64,000 nt of DNA from assembly GCA_964569245.1 (NCBI GenBank), contig CAZMTK010000009.1:43254-107253 (forward strand), written 5' to 3'. Below are positions 24,612 through 34,059 of the stretch, in pieces; positions within the stretch are counted from its first letter, which is position 1, and every line of letters starts with the position of its first letter. A program made the translations under genes and the position numbers. The notes under the pieces are model-generated. The model worked only from the letters and a program-made list of their open reading frames with translations, made no database searches and had not been told where the DNA came from. The DNA is from JAAYTY01 sp964569245. Its GTDB lineage: Bacteria; Fermentibacterota; Fermentibacteria; Fermentibacterales; Fermentibacteraceae.

Positions 24612-27107
24612 ATGACCGTCTTGCATTTCGGAGGATTCCTTGCTGTGACTCTCACAGCGATGACTTGCGCCTCTGCAGCCGCCGCAGGCGACCTGCCCGT
24701 CGCTTTCGACCTGAGGGACGTGGACGGAGTCTGCTACGTCACCTCGGTGAAGAGCCAGATCGGCGGCACCTGCTGGACCCACGGCGCCATGGCGGCCATG
24801 GAGGGAAACCTCCTCATGAACGGAGCCTGGGAGGCCGCCGGTGAGGCGGGAGAGCCGAACCTCGCAGAGTACCACCTCGACTGGTGGAACGGGTTCAACC
24901 AGTTCTGGAACGGAGACGTCGACCCGCCGACCGGGGACGGCCTCACCGTGCACATGGGCGGCGACTACAGGGTCACGTCGGCCTACATGGCGCGGGGCGT
25001 CGGAGCCGTGCGAGACGTGGACGGCCAGTCCTACGAGCCTCCTCCCGAGCTGTGGGAGGCGGGTTTTCACATCTACTACCCGCGTCACATCGAGTGGTTC
25101 ACCGCAGGCGACGACCTGGAGAGGATAGACGAGATAAAGGTCCGCCTCATGGAGGACGGGGTCATCGGCACCTGCATGTGCTACTCCGACCAGTTCATCG
25201 ACGAGAACTTCGTCCACTACCAGCCGCCGGAGTATCCGTGGGACCCCAACCACGCGGTCGCAATCGTTGGATGGAACGACACGCTCCAGACACAGGCCCC
25301 CCTGCCCGGCGCATGGCTCTGCAAGAACAGCTGGGGCGAGGGCTGGGGCCTGGACGGCTACTTCTGGATCTCGTACTACGACCTCTGGGCCGGCCACCAC
25401 CCCGAGATGGGAGCGGTCTCCTTCAGGGACGCAGGCCCGTTCGAGTGGAGCAGGGTGTACTGCCACGACCTGCACGGATGGAGGGACACTGCGGAGGACA
25501 TTCTCTCCGCCGTCAACGCATTCCGGATCGAGGACGACGGAATGGTCGAGGCCGTGAGCTTCTTCACCGCGGCGGACACGACCGCCTGGTCGGTGGAGAT
25601 CTACTCGATCATGACCGGGACTCCCCCGGAGGCCTCGTTCGAGGGCCTTCTCGCTTCGGAGTCAGGAACCTTCGAGCACCTCGGCCTCCATACCGTGGAC
25701 CTCGAGGCACCCTTCGAAGTGCATGAGGGCGACAGCGTCTATGTGCGCCTGACCGTAGATCGGGGAGGCATGCCGTACGACCGCACCTCGGATGTCCCTG
25801 TGCTGCTGGGAGCCCAGTACCGCGTGATCGTCAACTCCTCGGCCTCCCCGGGGGAGAGCTACTACTTCACGCCCGGCGGCTGGGTGGAGGACTTCCAGGA
25901 TTATGAATGGAATCCCTGGCCGGGGACTGGGAACTTCTGCATCAAGATCTTCACCGGCGACGCGGGACTGGCCGTGTCCCCCTCGCAGCCCGTGGTGATG
26001 ACGGGGATGCCCGGGGGGCCGTGGGAGCCCGCGTGCTGGACGGAATGGCTCGAGAACCACGGCTCGTCGGCGGTCGAGTACTCCGTGGCGGTGGACCCGG
26101 AGGTGGACTGGCTGGACGTCGAGGGCCCGACTACCGGGCTGCTGGCGCCGTACCAGCCGGTTGGAATCGGCTTCTCGGTCAACGACAATGCCTGCCTGCT
26201 GGGCCAGGGAGCCTATGCCGCCTCGATAGTCGTGACAGACGAGACGACCGGCCTTGGCGGAGCCTGCATCCCGGTCGCCCTTCTCGTGGGAGAGGCGGAG
26301 GTCGCCTGGACCTGGACGATGGACCAGGATCCGGGCATGTCCCTGGACGAAGGCTGGGCCTGGGGTCAGCCCCTCGGCGGCGGCGGCGAGCACGGCTATC
26401 CCGACCCGTCGTCGGGCTTCACCGGAGGCTGCGTGGTGGGCTACAACCTGGCGGGCGACTACGAGAACGACCTGCCCGAGCGTTCGGCCGTGCTGGGTCC
26501 GCTCGACTGCTCGGAGCTGTACGGCGTCGGTCTCGAGTTCGAGCGATGGCTGGGAGTCCAGGAGAACGGATTCGACAAGGCCAGGGTGCAGGTCAGCTCC
26601 GATGCAAGGGACTGGCAGACAGTCTGGGAGAACGGAGGCTACCCTCCGGTCACGGACTCGGCATGGGTCCATGTCGAGTACGACATCTCCTCCTTAGCGG
26701 ACGCCTGCCCTACGGTCTATCTCAGGTGGGTCATGGGCCCCACGAACGACGGCTGGCGCTACTGCGGCTGGAACATCGACGATGTGACCGTCACCGGCAT
26801 CCCTCTCAGGGGCCCCGGTGGAGTGGTCCCTCCATCGCTCGTCCTCGAGGCGCCGGTGCCCAATCCCGTCATCTCGTCCGTCGCATTCGCCTATCACCTC
26901 CCGTCGCCGGGCTGGACGGCTGTCGGCATCTACGACATGGCGGGCAGGCTTGTGGACCGCGTGTTCGAAGGATTCCAGCTCCAGGGAGAGCGGAGCGTCG
27001 GATGGAGCCCGGACGGCGCCGGCGTGCCCGTGCCCTCGGGGGTCTATTTCGTGAGGGTGGTTTCGAACGGCAGTTCTGCGAGCAGGAGATTCCTCGTGCT
27101 CAGGTAG
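24612..27107 (+). CDS. Secreted papain-like (C1) cysteine peptidase with C-terminal sorting domain
   Basis: 831 residues from ATG 24612. Signal peptide to about residue 26, with no propeptide. The catalytic site is C54 in 'QIGGTCWTHGA' (Q49 oxyanion), H214 in 'NHAVAIVGWND' and N239 in 'CKNSWGEGWG'. A beta-rich region follows (residues 290-560), then a MAM/laminin-G-like block ('WTMDQDPGMSLDEGWAWG' to about 740). The terminal Ig-like tail begins 'APVPNPVISSVAFAYHL', contains 'IYDMAGRLVD' and closes 'SGVYFVRVVSNG'. It is probably exported through the outer membrane and cleaves protein outside. It is much longer than simple C1 peptidases (about 220-350 residues) because of the accessory domains. 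Confidence 0.93.
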   Translation: MTVLHFGGFLAVTLTAMTCASAAAAGDLPVAFDLRDVDGVCYVTSVKSQIGGTCWTHGAMAAMEGNLLMNGAWEAAGEAGEPNLAEYHLDWWNGFNQFWNGDVDPPTGDGLTVHMGGDYRVTSAYMARGVGAVRDVDGQSYEPPPELWEAGFHIYYPRHIEWFTAGDDLERIDEIKVRLMEDGVIGTCMCYSDQFIDENFVHYQPPEYPWDPNHAVAIVGWNDTLQTQAPLPGAWLCKNSWGEGWGLDGYFWISYYDLWAGHHPEMGAVSFRDAGPFEWSRVYCHDLHGWRDTAEDILSAVNAFRIEDDGMVEAVSFFTAADTTAWSVEIYSIMTGTPPEASFEGLLASESGTFEHLGLHTVDLEAPFEVHEGDSVYVRLTVDRGGMPYDRTSDVPVLLGAQYRVIVNSSASPGESYYFTPGGWVEDFQDYEWNPWPGTGNFCIKIFTGDAGLAVSPSQPVVMTGMPGGPWEPACWTEWLENHGSSAVEYSVAVDPEVDWLDVEGPTTGLLAPYQPVGIGFSVNDNACLLGQGAYAASIVVTDETTGLGGACIPVALLVGEAEVAWTWTMDQDPGMSLDEGWAWGQPLGGGGEHGYPDPSSGFTGGCVVGYNLAGDYENDLPERSAVLGPLDCSELYGVGLEFERWLGVQENGFDKARVQVSSDARDWQTVWENGGYPPVTDSAWVHVEYDISSLADACPTVYLRWVMGPTNDGWRYCGWNIDDVTVTGIPLRGPGGVVPPSLVLEAPVPNPVISSVAFAYHLPSPGWTAVGIYDMAGRLVDRVFEGFQLQGERSVGWSPDGAGVPVPSGVYFVRVVSNGSSASRRFLVLR

Positions 27108-27128
27108 AGCCTCCGGCATGATGCGGAA

Positions 27129-27156
27129 GGGCCCCGCCGGCTTCGCGACGGGGCCC
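27129..27156. terminator. Bidirectional terminator between convergent genes
   Basis: Perfect 8-bp arms GGGCCCCG (27129-27136) and CGGGGCCC (27149-27156) with a CTTCG-type loop, between the converging C1 peptidase and lipoprotein genes. It is GC-rich with a weak T-tract. Confidence 0.7.
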
Positions 27157-27173
27157 CTCGATTCCCTGCCGTG

Positions 27174-27824
27174 TCAGAGGTTCGTGTCGGTAAGCAGCAG
27201 CTCGAACTGGATCGACATGAGAGAGTCCGTGATGGAGCCGCTCCGCATGACGTGCCCGACTCCAGGAGCCAGCGCATCGGTGTGCTCGCGGAGCTCCTCG
27301 GGGTTGGTGTATGCTATCTGAGCACAGTCGTCGAAGTTGCCGAAGGGCACCGAGGCGGTGTAGCCGGTGGTGAGAACCTCGTAGACGCCGCCGGGGTCGT
27401 CCGGCCCTGGATACCATATCCTCCCGGGCTCTATCGGGGGGCTGTGAATGATCTCTCCCGCGGAATCGTCCAGGGACTCGTAGACGGACACCTGTCCGCC
27501 GTCCTCACGCCAGTACTGCGTTTCGAGAATCGCCAGCGTGTCGAAGGGGACCGAGTCGGCATAGAAGACCAGGATCTGCTCCAGGTCGGCCCTGAAGACA
27601 GGGAAGCCGGCCTCGTGCTGCAGGGTGTCGGATATCTCGATCTCCATGCTTCCATCCAGCGTCACGTCGATCGTGTCAGCCAGGGTGCCGTAGCCGGAGC
27701 ATTGGTACTCCCAGCGGTTCCCCAGAGCAACCGGCATGTAGTCGAGGGGCGCGCCGGGGCCTCCGGGGCTGTCACCGCAGCTCGCGAGCAGCGCCACCGC
27801 AGCGGATGCGAGCAGCCTCTTCAC
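27174..27824 (-). CDS. Lipoprotein of unknown function
   Basis: 216 residues from GTG 27824 with AAGGAGG 8 bases upstream. The signal MKRLLASAAVALLASC has a lipobox Cys16. The mature part begins 'DYMPVALGNRWEYQCSGYGTLADT', a pattern ('P...G..W.Y') common in secreted proteins of unknown function in FCB bacteria. It continues as beta strands and ends 'SIQFELLLTDTNL'. Likely anchored in the outer membrane, role unknown. Confidence 0.75.
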   Translation of the reverse strand: MKRLLASAAVALLASCGDSPGGPGAPLDYMPVALGNRWEYQCSGYGTLADTIDVTLDGSMEIEISDTLQHEAGFPVFRADLEQILVFYADSVPFDTLAILETQYWREDGGQVSVYESLDDSAGEIIHSPPIEPGRIWYPGPDDPGGVYEVLTTGYTASVPFGNFDDCAQIAYTNPEELREHTDALAPGVGHVMRSGSITDSLMSIQFELLLTDTNL

Positions 27825-27903
27825 CGATCCACCTCCTTGCAGCGTTCCTGACGCACAGCCATCCCGGGCCTTCCTTGCGGGGCCCGCAGTGCGGCCGTGC
27901 CGC

Positions 27904-28656
27904 TCAGTGGCCGCCTATGACGGTATATCCGAGCTTCCTGAGCTTCTCGGCCAGCTCGCGCTCGGCCTTCATCGCCTCCAGCTCGGTCATGTCCTCGGGA
28001 TAGCCCTTCGAGAGCTCAGGCCGCAGCCTCACGCAGTGCCCCGCCATGAAGCGCCCCGCGAGGTCCCTGCCCCACGACCTCCCCTGCTGGTGCTGCTGGA
28101 ACCTCGTCTCCGGGTCCTTCGACGTCTGGCCCACGTACACGCACGGCAGCTCGGGATTCGCCTTGGGATTCAGCCTCTGGACCCTGGCCCTCGTCTTCAC
28201 CGAGTCGTCCACCTCGATCACGTACACCCTGTTGCGCTTCGAGGGGGGCTTGTTGGCGACGAAATGCCCCTGGCTCCGCAGCCTTTCGACAGTGGCCTCC
28301 AGGAGGGCCAGCCCCTCCACCATCCTGCCGAAGCTCTTCGTCATGCCGGGAACCAGCCTCCTGAAGTGGCTCGACTTGCTGACCTTCGAGAAGTCGCCGT
28401 CGGCGAAGAAGTCCTCGGGCCTGCCCTTGTTGAGCAGCAGCCTGACCTCCAGCACCGGCCTGTCCTCGCGCCCTGAGGGATTGAGCTTCCGCACCCAGCC
28501 CCACTTCGCCACCTCTGCATCCAGCTCGACAACGTAGAGGTAGTTTCTCGGGGCATTCCTGTCGCGGGTGCCTCCCTGTTCGCGCTCCCTCTTTCCGCCG
28601 CTTCCGGCGGAGGCGTCCTTCACAAGCCCCAGAGCCTTAAGCAGTGTCCTGAACAC
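27904..28656 (-). CDS. GIY-YIG-like domain protein
   Basis: 250 residues from GTG 28656 (AAGGAGC 5 bases upstream). The second half reads 'NRVYVIEVDDSV...LPCVYVGQTSKDPETRFQQHQQG', the GIY-YIG layout (V-Y-V...V-Y-V-G-Q-T, then R-F-x-x-H), with a following E in 'MTELEAMKAERELAEKLRKLGY'. The first half contains a similar 'NYLYVVELDAEV...' strand and 'RPVLEVRLLLNKGRPEDFF', possibly a decayed duplicate. GIY-YIG enzymes cut DNA, but many such stand-alone proteins are untested. The N-terminus is basic. It is followed by a 140-base gap before carB on the same strand. Confidence 0.75.
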   Translation of the reverse strand: MFRTLLKALGLVKDASAGSGGKREREQGGTRDRNAPRNYLYVVELDAEVAKWGWVRKLNPSGREDRPVLEVRLLLNKGRPEDFFADGDFSKVSKSSHFRRLVPGMTKSFGRMVEGLALLEATVERLRSQGHFVANKPPSKRNRVYVIEVDDSVKTRARVQRLNPKANPELPCVYVGQTSKDPETRFQQHQQGRSWGRDLAGRFMAGHCVRLRPELSKGYPEDMTELEAMKAERELAEKLRKLGYTVIGGH

Positions 28657-28798
28657 AATGCTCCTTACATGCTTTAGGAACTGGTAAAACGCCGATGAAC
28701 CACCCCGGCCCCCTGTCGGAGCCGCAGTCCACCATGGCCATTATAAGCCTGCGGAGGTCCTGGGGGAGTCCGAGGCGCTGACCGTCCTCCTGTCCCCT

Positions 28799-31700
28799 TC
28801 ACCGCACGCCGCGGTATGGCTCGACAGGCAGATCATCCATGTCGCGGAAGGAGAGCGCCTCGAAAAGTCGCCTAGCAAGGTTCAGGTTCGTCAGGAGAGG
28901 CACTCCGCAATCCACGGCTGCGCGCCTTATGAGATAGTCGTTGGACAGCTCCTCCGCCTCGTTGTTCTTGGGGATGTTTATCACAAGGCCTATCCTCCCC
29001 TCTCTGATATGGTCGATGCAGTTCGGACGGCCGCCCTCCAGCGGCCAGCGGAGCGTGCCGGTCTCGAACCCGCTCGCCCGCATGAAGCGCGCAGTGCCGG
29101 AGGTAGCATAGAACTCGAAGCCCATGCTCCTCAGCCTGTCGAGGACGGGCAGCCACTGAGCCTTCTCCATGAGGGGGCCGGTGGAGATGAGGGCCGATCT
29201 CCTGCCGATGACGAAGCCCACTGACCTCATTGCCGCGAGCAGAGCCTCGTGCATGTCCTCGCCTATGCAGGCCACCTCGCCCGTCGAGGCCATAGCCACC
29301 CCCATGGCGGGATCGGCGCCTGTGAGTCTCTGAAAGGAGAACTGGGCCGCCTTGACACCGACTCTGTCCAGGTCGAGGGCCGATGCCTCCACCCTCTCGA
29401 CCCTCTCTCCGAGTATCGCCCTGGTAGCCAGATCGATGAAATTTCGGCCCATGACCTTTGACGAGAAGGGGAAGGTGCGTGATGCGCGCAGATTGCACTC
29501 GATGACACGCACCCTGTTGTCTCTGGCGAGGAACTGGATGTTGAAGGGGCCTGTTATGCGAAGGGCGCGCGCGATTCTCGATGCGATGGCCTTGACCTGC
29601 CTGGCCGTCTCCACATAGAGCCTCTGGGGAGGCATGACGACCGTTGCGTCGCCCGAGTGCACGCCCGCATTCTCGACGTGCTCGCCTATCGCGTAGAGGA
29701 GTACGGAGCCGTCGCTGGCAACGCCGTCGAACTCCACTTCGCGGGCGTTCTCGACGAACTTCGAGACGACCACGGGAGCCTCGGTGTCCACCCCGGTGGC
29801 GCGGGTGAGGTATTCGCGCATCCCGGCATCGTCCCAGACGACAGCCATCGAAGCCCCCGAGAGGACATAGGACGGCCGGATGATCACAGGGAACCCCACT
29901 CTGGCCGCGAATGCCGCTGCGTCGTCGATGCTCGAGGCCTTGGTCCACTCCGGCTGGTCCACCCCGAGCTCGTCGAGGAGAGCCGAGAACCTGTTCCTGT
30001 CCTCGGCCCTGTCGATGCTGTCCGGCGATGTCCCCAGTATCCTGACTCCCTGGGAGTGGAGGGCCTGGACCAGGTTGTTGGGCTCCTGGCCGCCCATGGA
30101 CACTATCACTCCCTCGGGATTCTCGAAACCCACTATGTCCAGGATCCGCTCGGCGCTGATCTCGTCGAAATAGAGCCTGTCGCAGACGTCGAAATCGGTC
30201 GAGACGGTCTCGGGGTTGCAGTTGAGCATCGTCGTGAGGTAGCCCAGGCTCCTGGCTGCGGCAGCGGCGTTGACGCAGCACCAGTCGAACTCCACGCTCG
30301 AGCCTATCCTGTAGGCTCCTCCTCCGAGCACGAGGACGGTTCCGGCCAGAGGCTCGACATCCCCCGAGGCGGCGTTGTAGGTCGTGTAGAGGTAGTTGGT
30401 CGAAGCGGGGTATTCAGCCGCCAGCGTGTCGATCTGCTTCACGCACGGGACTATCCCCATGGCCGTGCGGGCGATCCTCACCGAGCGCTCGTCCGACCCG
30501 CACGCCCTCGCTATCTGGTCGTCGCTGAAGCCCAGCCTCTTGGCCTCGGCCATCAGATCCGGGCCGGGCATCCCGTTCGAGGTCTCAAGGGCTCGGCCTG
30601 CGGCGACTATCGCAGCCATCCTCTCCAGGAACCACGGGTCGATCGAGGTGAGTTCCGCCGCCTCGCTCACGGCCATGCCGCTCCGGAGAGCCTCTGCCAC
30701 CGCGAAGATCCTCCGCGGAGTCGGCTCGGCGAGCTCGCGACGGAGATCCGCGAACTCCAGCCCGTTTCCGACCAGGCCCCTCATGCCGGTGCCGGTCATC
30801 CGCAGGGACTTCTGGAGGGCCTCCTCGAAGCCCCGGGCTATCGCCATCACCTCGCCAACGCTCTTCATCTGGCTTCCGATGCGGTCGTCCACCCTTCGGA
30901 ACCTCTCGAGGTCCCATCTGGGAGCCTTGACGACCACGTAGTCCATGGCCGGCTCGAAGCAGGCTCTGGTCGTCCCGGTCACGCGGTTTACGAGCTCTGG
31001 CAGGGTCCTCCCCATTGCGAGATGGGCGGCTACGGCGGCGAGCGGGTATCCGGTGGCCTTGCTGGCCAGGGCAGAGCTGCGCGACAGCCTCGCGTTCACC
31101 TCGATGACCCTGTAGCCGCCTCCGCGGGGATCGAGCGCGAACTGGATGTTGCACTCCCCTACTATGCCGAGATGCCTCACGGTGCGGAGCGCCACCGATC
31201 GGAGCATCTGGTACTCCCTGTCGGACAGGGTCTGGCTGGGGGCGACCACGATGCTCTCGCCCGTATGTATGCCCATCGGGTCGAGGTTCTCCATGTTGCA
31301 AACGGCAATGCAGTTGTCCGCCCGGTCACGGACCACCTCGTACTCGATCTCCTTCCAGCCACCGAGGCACTCCTCCACGAGAATCTGTCTGACGAGGCGT
31401 AGCGCCGAGGCCGCCAGTGATGACAGGGAGGCCTCGTCGCTCGCGATGCCGCTGCCCAGCCCGCCCAGCGAATAGGCGGATCTCACCATGACCGGGAAGC
31501 CGAGGGCACGCCCTGCCTCCACGGCCTCGGCGACCGACCTGCACGCACTGGATCGGGCCGTGACCACTCCCGCCTCCGACAGCCTCATTACGAACCGCTC
31601 CCTGTCCTCGCTGTCGCGCACCGCCTCCAGAGGAGTTCCCAGCACGTCGACGCCGAACCGCTCCAGCACGCCCAGCTCCCAGAGCTCCAGCCCCACGTCG

Positions 31701-31981
31701 AGTGCGGTCTGTCCACCGAACCCGAGCAGGATCCCGTCCGGCCTCTCTCTCTCGATGATCCTGCTCACGGTCGGGGCGTCCACAGGAGCCAGGTATAGGC
31801 TGTCGGCCATTCCGTCGGAGGTCTGGACGGTGGCGATGTTCGGATTGACAAGGATAGTGCGGGCGCCCTCGCTCCTCAGGGCCTTGAGCGCCTGCGAGCC
31901 GGAGTAGTCGAACTCCCCCGCCTGCCCTATCCGCAGACCGCCGCTGCCGAGGATCAGGACGCTCTCCGGCTTACCGCGCAT
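28799..31981 (-). CDS. carB: Carbamoyl-phosphate synthase large subunit
   Basis: 1060 residues, full length. Two ATP-grasp halves are present: first opening 'LILGSGGLRIGQAGEFDYSGSQ', second opening near residue 550 ('VLGGGAYRIGSSVEFDWCC'). The C-terminal MGS-like allosteric domain covers about 930-1060. With CarA it makes carbamoyl phosphate from glutamine-derived ammonia, bicarbonate and 2 ATP for pyrimidine and arginine synthesis. The N-terminal wording 'SGGLRIGQAGEFDYSGSQ' differs from E. coli 'GAGPIVIGQACEFDYSGAQ' and resembles Bacteroidota and eukaryotic forms. The ATG overlaps the carA stop by 11 bases, so the two are coupled. Confidence 0.98.
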   Translation of the reverse strand: MRGKPESVLILGSGGLRIGQAGEFDYSGSQALKALRSEGARTILVNPNIATVQTSDGMADSLYLAPVDAPTVSRIIERERPDGILLGFGGQTALDVGLELWELGVLERFGVDVLGTPLEAVRDSEDRERFVMRLSEAGVVTARSSACRSVAEAVEAGRALGFPVMVRSAYSLGGLGSGIASDEASLSSLAASALRLVRQILVEECLGGWKEIEYEVVRDRADNCIAVCNMENLDPMGIHTGESIVVAPSQTLSDREYQMLRSVALRTVRHLGIVGECNIQFALDPRGGGYRVIEVNARLSRSSALASKATGYPLAAVAAHLAMGRTLPELVNRVTGTTRACFEPAMDYVVVKAPRWDLERFRRVDDRIGSQMKSVGEVMAIARGFEEALQKSLRMTGTGMRGLVGNGLEFADLRRELAEPTPRRIFAVAEALRSGMAVSEAAELTSIDPWFLERMAAIVAAGRALETSNGMPGPDLMAEAKRLGFSDDQIARACGSDERSVRIARTAMGIVPCVKQIDTLAAEYPASTNYLYTTYNAASGDVEPLAGTVLVLGGGAYRIGSSVEFDWCCVNAAAAARSLGYLTTMLNCNPETVSTDFDVCDRLYFDEISAERILDIVGFENPEGVIVSMGGQEPNNLVQALHSQGVRILGTSPDSIDRAEDRNRFSALLDELGVDQPEWTKASSIDDAAAFAARVGFPVIIRPSYVLSGASMAVVWDDAGMREYLTRATGVDTEAPVVVSKFVENAREVEFDGVASDGSVLLYAIGEHVENAGVHSGDATVVMPPQRLYVETARQVKAIASRIARALRITGPFNIQFLARDNRVRVIECNLRASRTFPFSSKVMGRNFIDLATRAILGERVERVEASALDLDRVGVKAAQFSFQRLTGADPAMGVAMASTGEVACIGEDMHEALLAAMRSVGFVIGRRSALISTGPLMEKAQWLPVLDRLRSMGFEFYATSGTARFMRASGFETGTLRWPLEGGRPNCIDHIREGRIGLVINIPKNNEAEELSNDYLIRRAAVDCGVPLLTNLNLARRLFEALSFRDMDDLPVEPYRGVR

Positions 31982-33110
31982 GGAGCTTCGCCTGCTGCAC
32001 GAACCGGTCGAAGAACCATTCGGCGTCGCGAGGTCCAGGCGAGCCCTCGGGATGGAACTGCACGGCGGAGAAGGGCCGGCTCTCGTGCCTGATTCCTTCG
32101 ATCGTCCCGTCGTTCAGGTTCGTGAACCAGGTCGTCCAGCCCTTCGGAAGTGAGCCCCCCACGACCGCGTATCCGTGGTTCTGGCTGGTTACGACGCATC
32201 GGCCGGTTCCCTCTTCGATGCAGGGCTGGTTCTGGGAGCGGTGGCCGAAAGAGAGCTTGTAGGTCGAGCCTCCGGCTGCGAGGGCCATGATCTGGCACCC
32301 CAGGCAGATTCCAGCCACCGGGATGGGGTCGGCGGAAGCCATCTCGGCCGCGACCGCCGATATGATCGAGCGGAGGACTGATGGATCGCCGGGTCCGTTC
32401 GACACCAGGAGTCCGTCGAGGCCGAGCCCGCCGACCGGCATCGTCGGCGGAACGAGGATCACTCTGCAGCCCCGCTCCAGAAGCGCCCGTACGATGCTCC
32501 GCTTGCAGCCGCAGTCCAGGACGGCCACCAGGGGCCCGCCGGCATCCCGGCCGATCCTCTCCGGCTCGCGCACGGACACGGACCTCACGAGCCCGTCGGA
32601 TGCGAAGTCGGGCAGAGGCGGAGCGTCGGCCTCGGTCATGCCCTCCGGGATGATCCATCCGGCCATGGTTCCCCTGGAGCGGAGCCTTCTCGTCAGGTCG
32701 CGCGTGTCCACTCCCTCCAGGGCGCACACCCCGCCCGACTCCAACCACTCGCCGAGGCTCATGACCGCCCTGTGGTGGCTGTACTCGGCGATGTGGCGCG
32801 AGACTACCAGACCTCTGACCTGGATGCGTCCGGACTCGAAGGAGGTCTCGTCGGCTGAAGGATCGGGGACTCCGTAGCTCCCCGCGAGCGGGTAGGTCAG
32901 CACCAGAATCTGACCCGAGTAGGAGGGGTCGGTCAGGCTCTCGGTGTAGCCCGCCATCCCCGTGCTGAAGACGACCTCGCCCGAAGCAGGCACGCGTGCG
33001 CCGAAGATGACGCCCGGGTACTCGGCCCCGTCCTCGAGTCGCAGAACCGCCTTCGTCGGAGACCCCCCGTGAAATCGAGGCAATCTACAGGGAGAATGGG
33101 GCGGTGCCAA
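31971..33110 (-). CDS. carA: Carbamoyl-phosphate synthase small subunit (glutaminase)
   Basis: 379 residues if started at TTG 33110. The CPSase N-domain and class I glutamine amidotransferase domain are complete, with the nucleophile in 'AGICLGCQIMALAAGG' and His-Glu in 'AVQFHPEGSPGP'. The start is uncertain. Family members begin 'M-K-A-V-L-x-L-E-D-G', and the matching position here is ACG at 33056 in 'TKAVLRLEDG', preceded 6 bases earlier by GGGGGG. No ATG or GTG is available nearby, so an ACG start is plausible and the 18 upstream residues may not be made. It channels ammonia to CarB. Confidence 0.95.
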   Translation of the reverse strand: MAPPHSPCRLPRFHGGSPTKAVLRLEDGAEYPGVIFGARVPASGEVVFSTGMAGYTESLTDPSYSGQILVLTYPLAGSYGVPDPSADETSFESGRIQVRGLVVSRHIAEYSHHRAVMSLGEWLESGGVCALEGVDTRDLTRRLRSRGTMAGWIIPEGMTEADAPPLPDFASDGLVRSVSVREPERIGRDAGGPLVAVLDCGCKRSIVRALLERGCRVILVPPTMPVGGLGLDGLLVSNGPGDPSVLRSIISAVAAEMASADPIPVAGICLGCQIMALAAGGSTYKLSFGHRSQNQPCIEEGTGRCVVTSQNHGYAVVGGSLPKGWTTWFTNLNDGTIEGIRHESRPFSAVQFHPEGSPGPRDAEWFFDRFVQQAKLHAR

Positions 33111-33264
33111 CTCCCCCTCGGCAGGCCCGGCGTGGATGGCGCCGTGACCCGAACAGCCCGGCGCAGGCCGCTCTGCCTCTGATCGTCCCTCGGGGCGATC
33201 GCGTCCGGCGGCTGCCAGGCGTCCGCTTCCGGCCCGCGGTCATGCCGGCCGGGGCGGGTCGAGC

Positions 33265-33957
33265 CTAGAACCTGCAGGAGAGCGAAAAGGAGACGACCGG
33301 ATAGACGCCGAACCTGTCGAACTGCTCCTCCAGGAGGGTCTGCTCGACCTCCACGTCCTCGGAGAGCTGCTGCTCGATCTCGGGAGGGAGAGCACCCCCC
33401 TCGCGCCACAGGTCAACGGTGTAGTCCTGGAAGACGACGCCCAGATCCATGCTCATGTGGAGGCCCGGTTCGGCGGCGGGCAGGCTTCCGAAGCCCATGC
33501 CGATGTAGGGCGCAGCAGGTAGCAGGCTCACCGTGCCGCGGATCTCCCCGAGCTGGTCGGGAGTGTACGACCGTGATCCGATGCCGAGCGGATCGTCGGA
33601 CACGGCCGTCACCTCGACGCTCGCGTCGTTCATGAAGGCGCCGGCGGTGAAGTGGAAGCCGCCGTCACCCGGAAAGAGGTCGAGCAGGGCCGAAGTCCAT
33701 GTCATGTCGGAGTCGTACCGGTAGGGTATTCCGCGGTATGTCGAGCCCAGGCCGAGCTCCAGGCTGCTGCGACCGGCCCGGACCTGGCAGAACCTGTTCA
33801 CCCTGATGGCGCCCTCGAAGCCGAAGCCGGTGGTGCCTCCGAAGGTTCCCACCTGTATGCCGATGGGTGCAGGGGTGCTCGAAACCCCGGGGGCCGGAAG
33901 AAAGAGCGCGGGGAGAGAAACCTTTGCGATCATTCCCATCAATTGCCGGGCACGCAT
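33265..33957 (-). CDS. Small outer-membrane beta-barrel-like protein
   Basis: 230 residues from ATG 33957 (other in-frame ATGs at residues 7 and 9). A hydrophobic leader (residues 10-30) precedes strands such as 'GIQVGTFGGTTGFGFEGAIRVN', 'YIGMGFGS' and 'MSMDLGVVFQDYTVDLW'. It ends 'VVSFSLSCRF', a C-terminal Phe on an alternating strand, indicating barrel insertion. 'YIGMGFG...L...DLG' is a common signature of eight-stranded barrels of unknown role. It is downstream of the TldD/PmbA pair. Confidence 0.78.
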   Translation of the reverse strand: MRARQLMGMIAKVSLPALFLPAPGVSSTPAPIGIQVGTFGGTTGFGFEGAIRVNRFCQVRAGRSSLELGLGSTYRGIPYRYDSDMTWTSALLDLFPGDGGFHFTAGAFMNDASVEVTAVSDDPLGIGSRSYTPDQLGEIRGTVSLLPAAPYIGMGFGSLPAAEPGLHMSMDLGVVFQDYTVDLWREGGALPPEIEQQLSEDVEVEQTLLEEQFDRFGVYPVVSFSLSCRF

Positions 33958-34059
33958 GGCAGAACCGCCTGTGGAAAGGGTCGTCCCCTCCTGCAGGAGA
34001 CAACGCCGCTGGCGCCGGCAGGTTCCCGGCGGAAAGGATCGGCCTGCCGGCCCGGCGGA

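Noticed and set aside
29657..31402. 581-codon plus-strand frame opposite carB
   Set aside because: carB is unmistakable by homology over its whole length; the antisense frame has no features.
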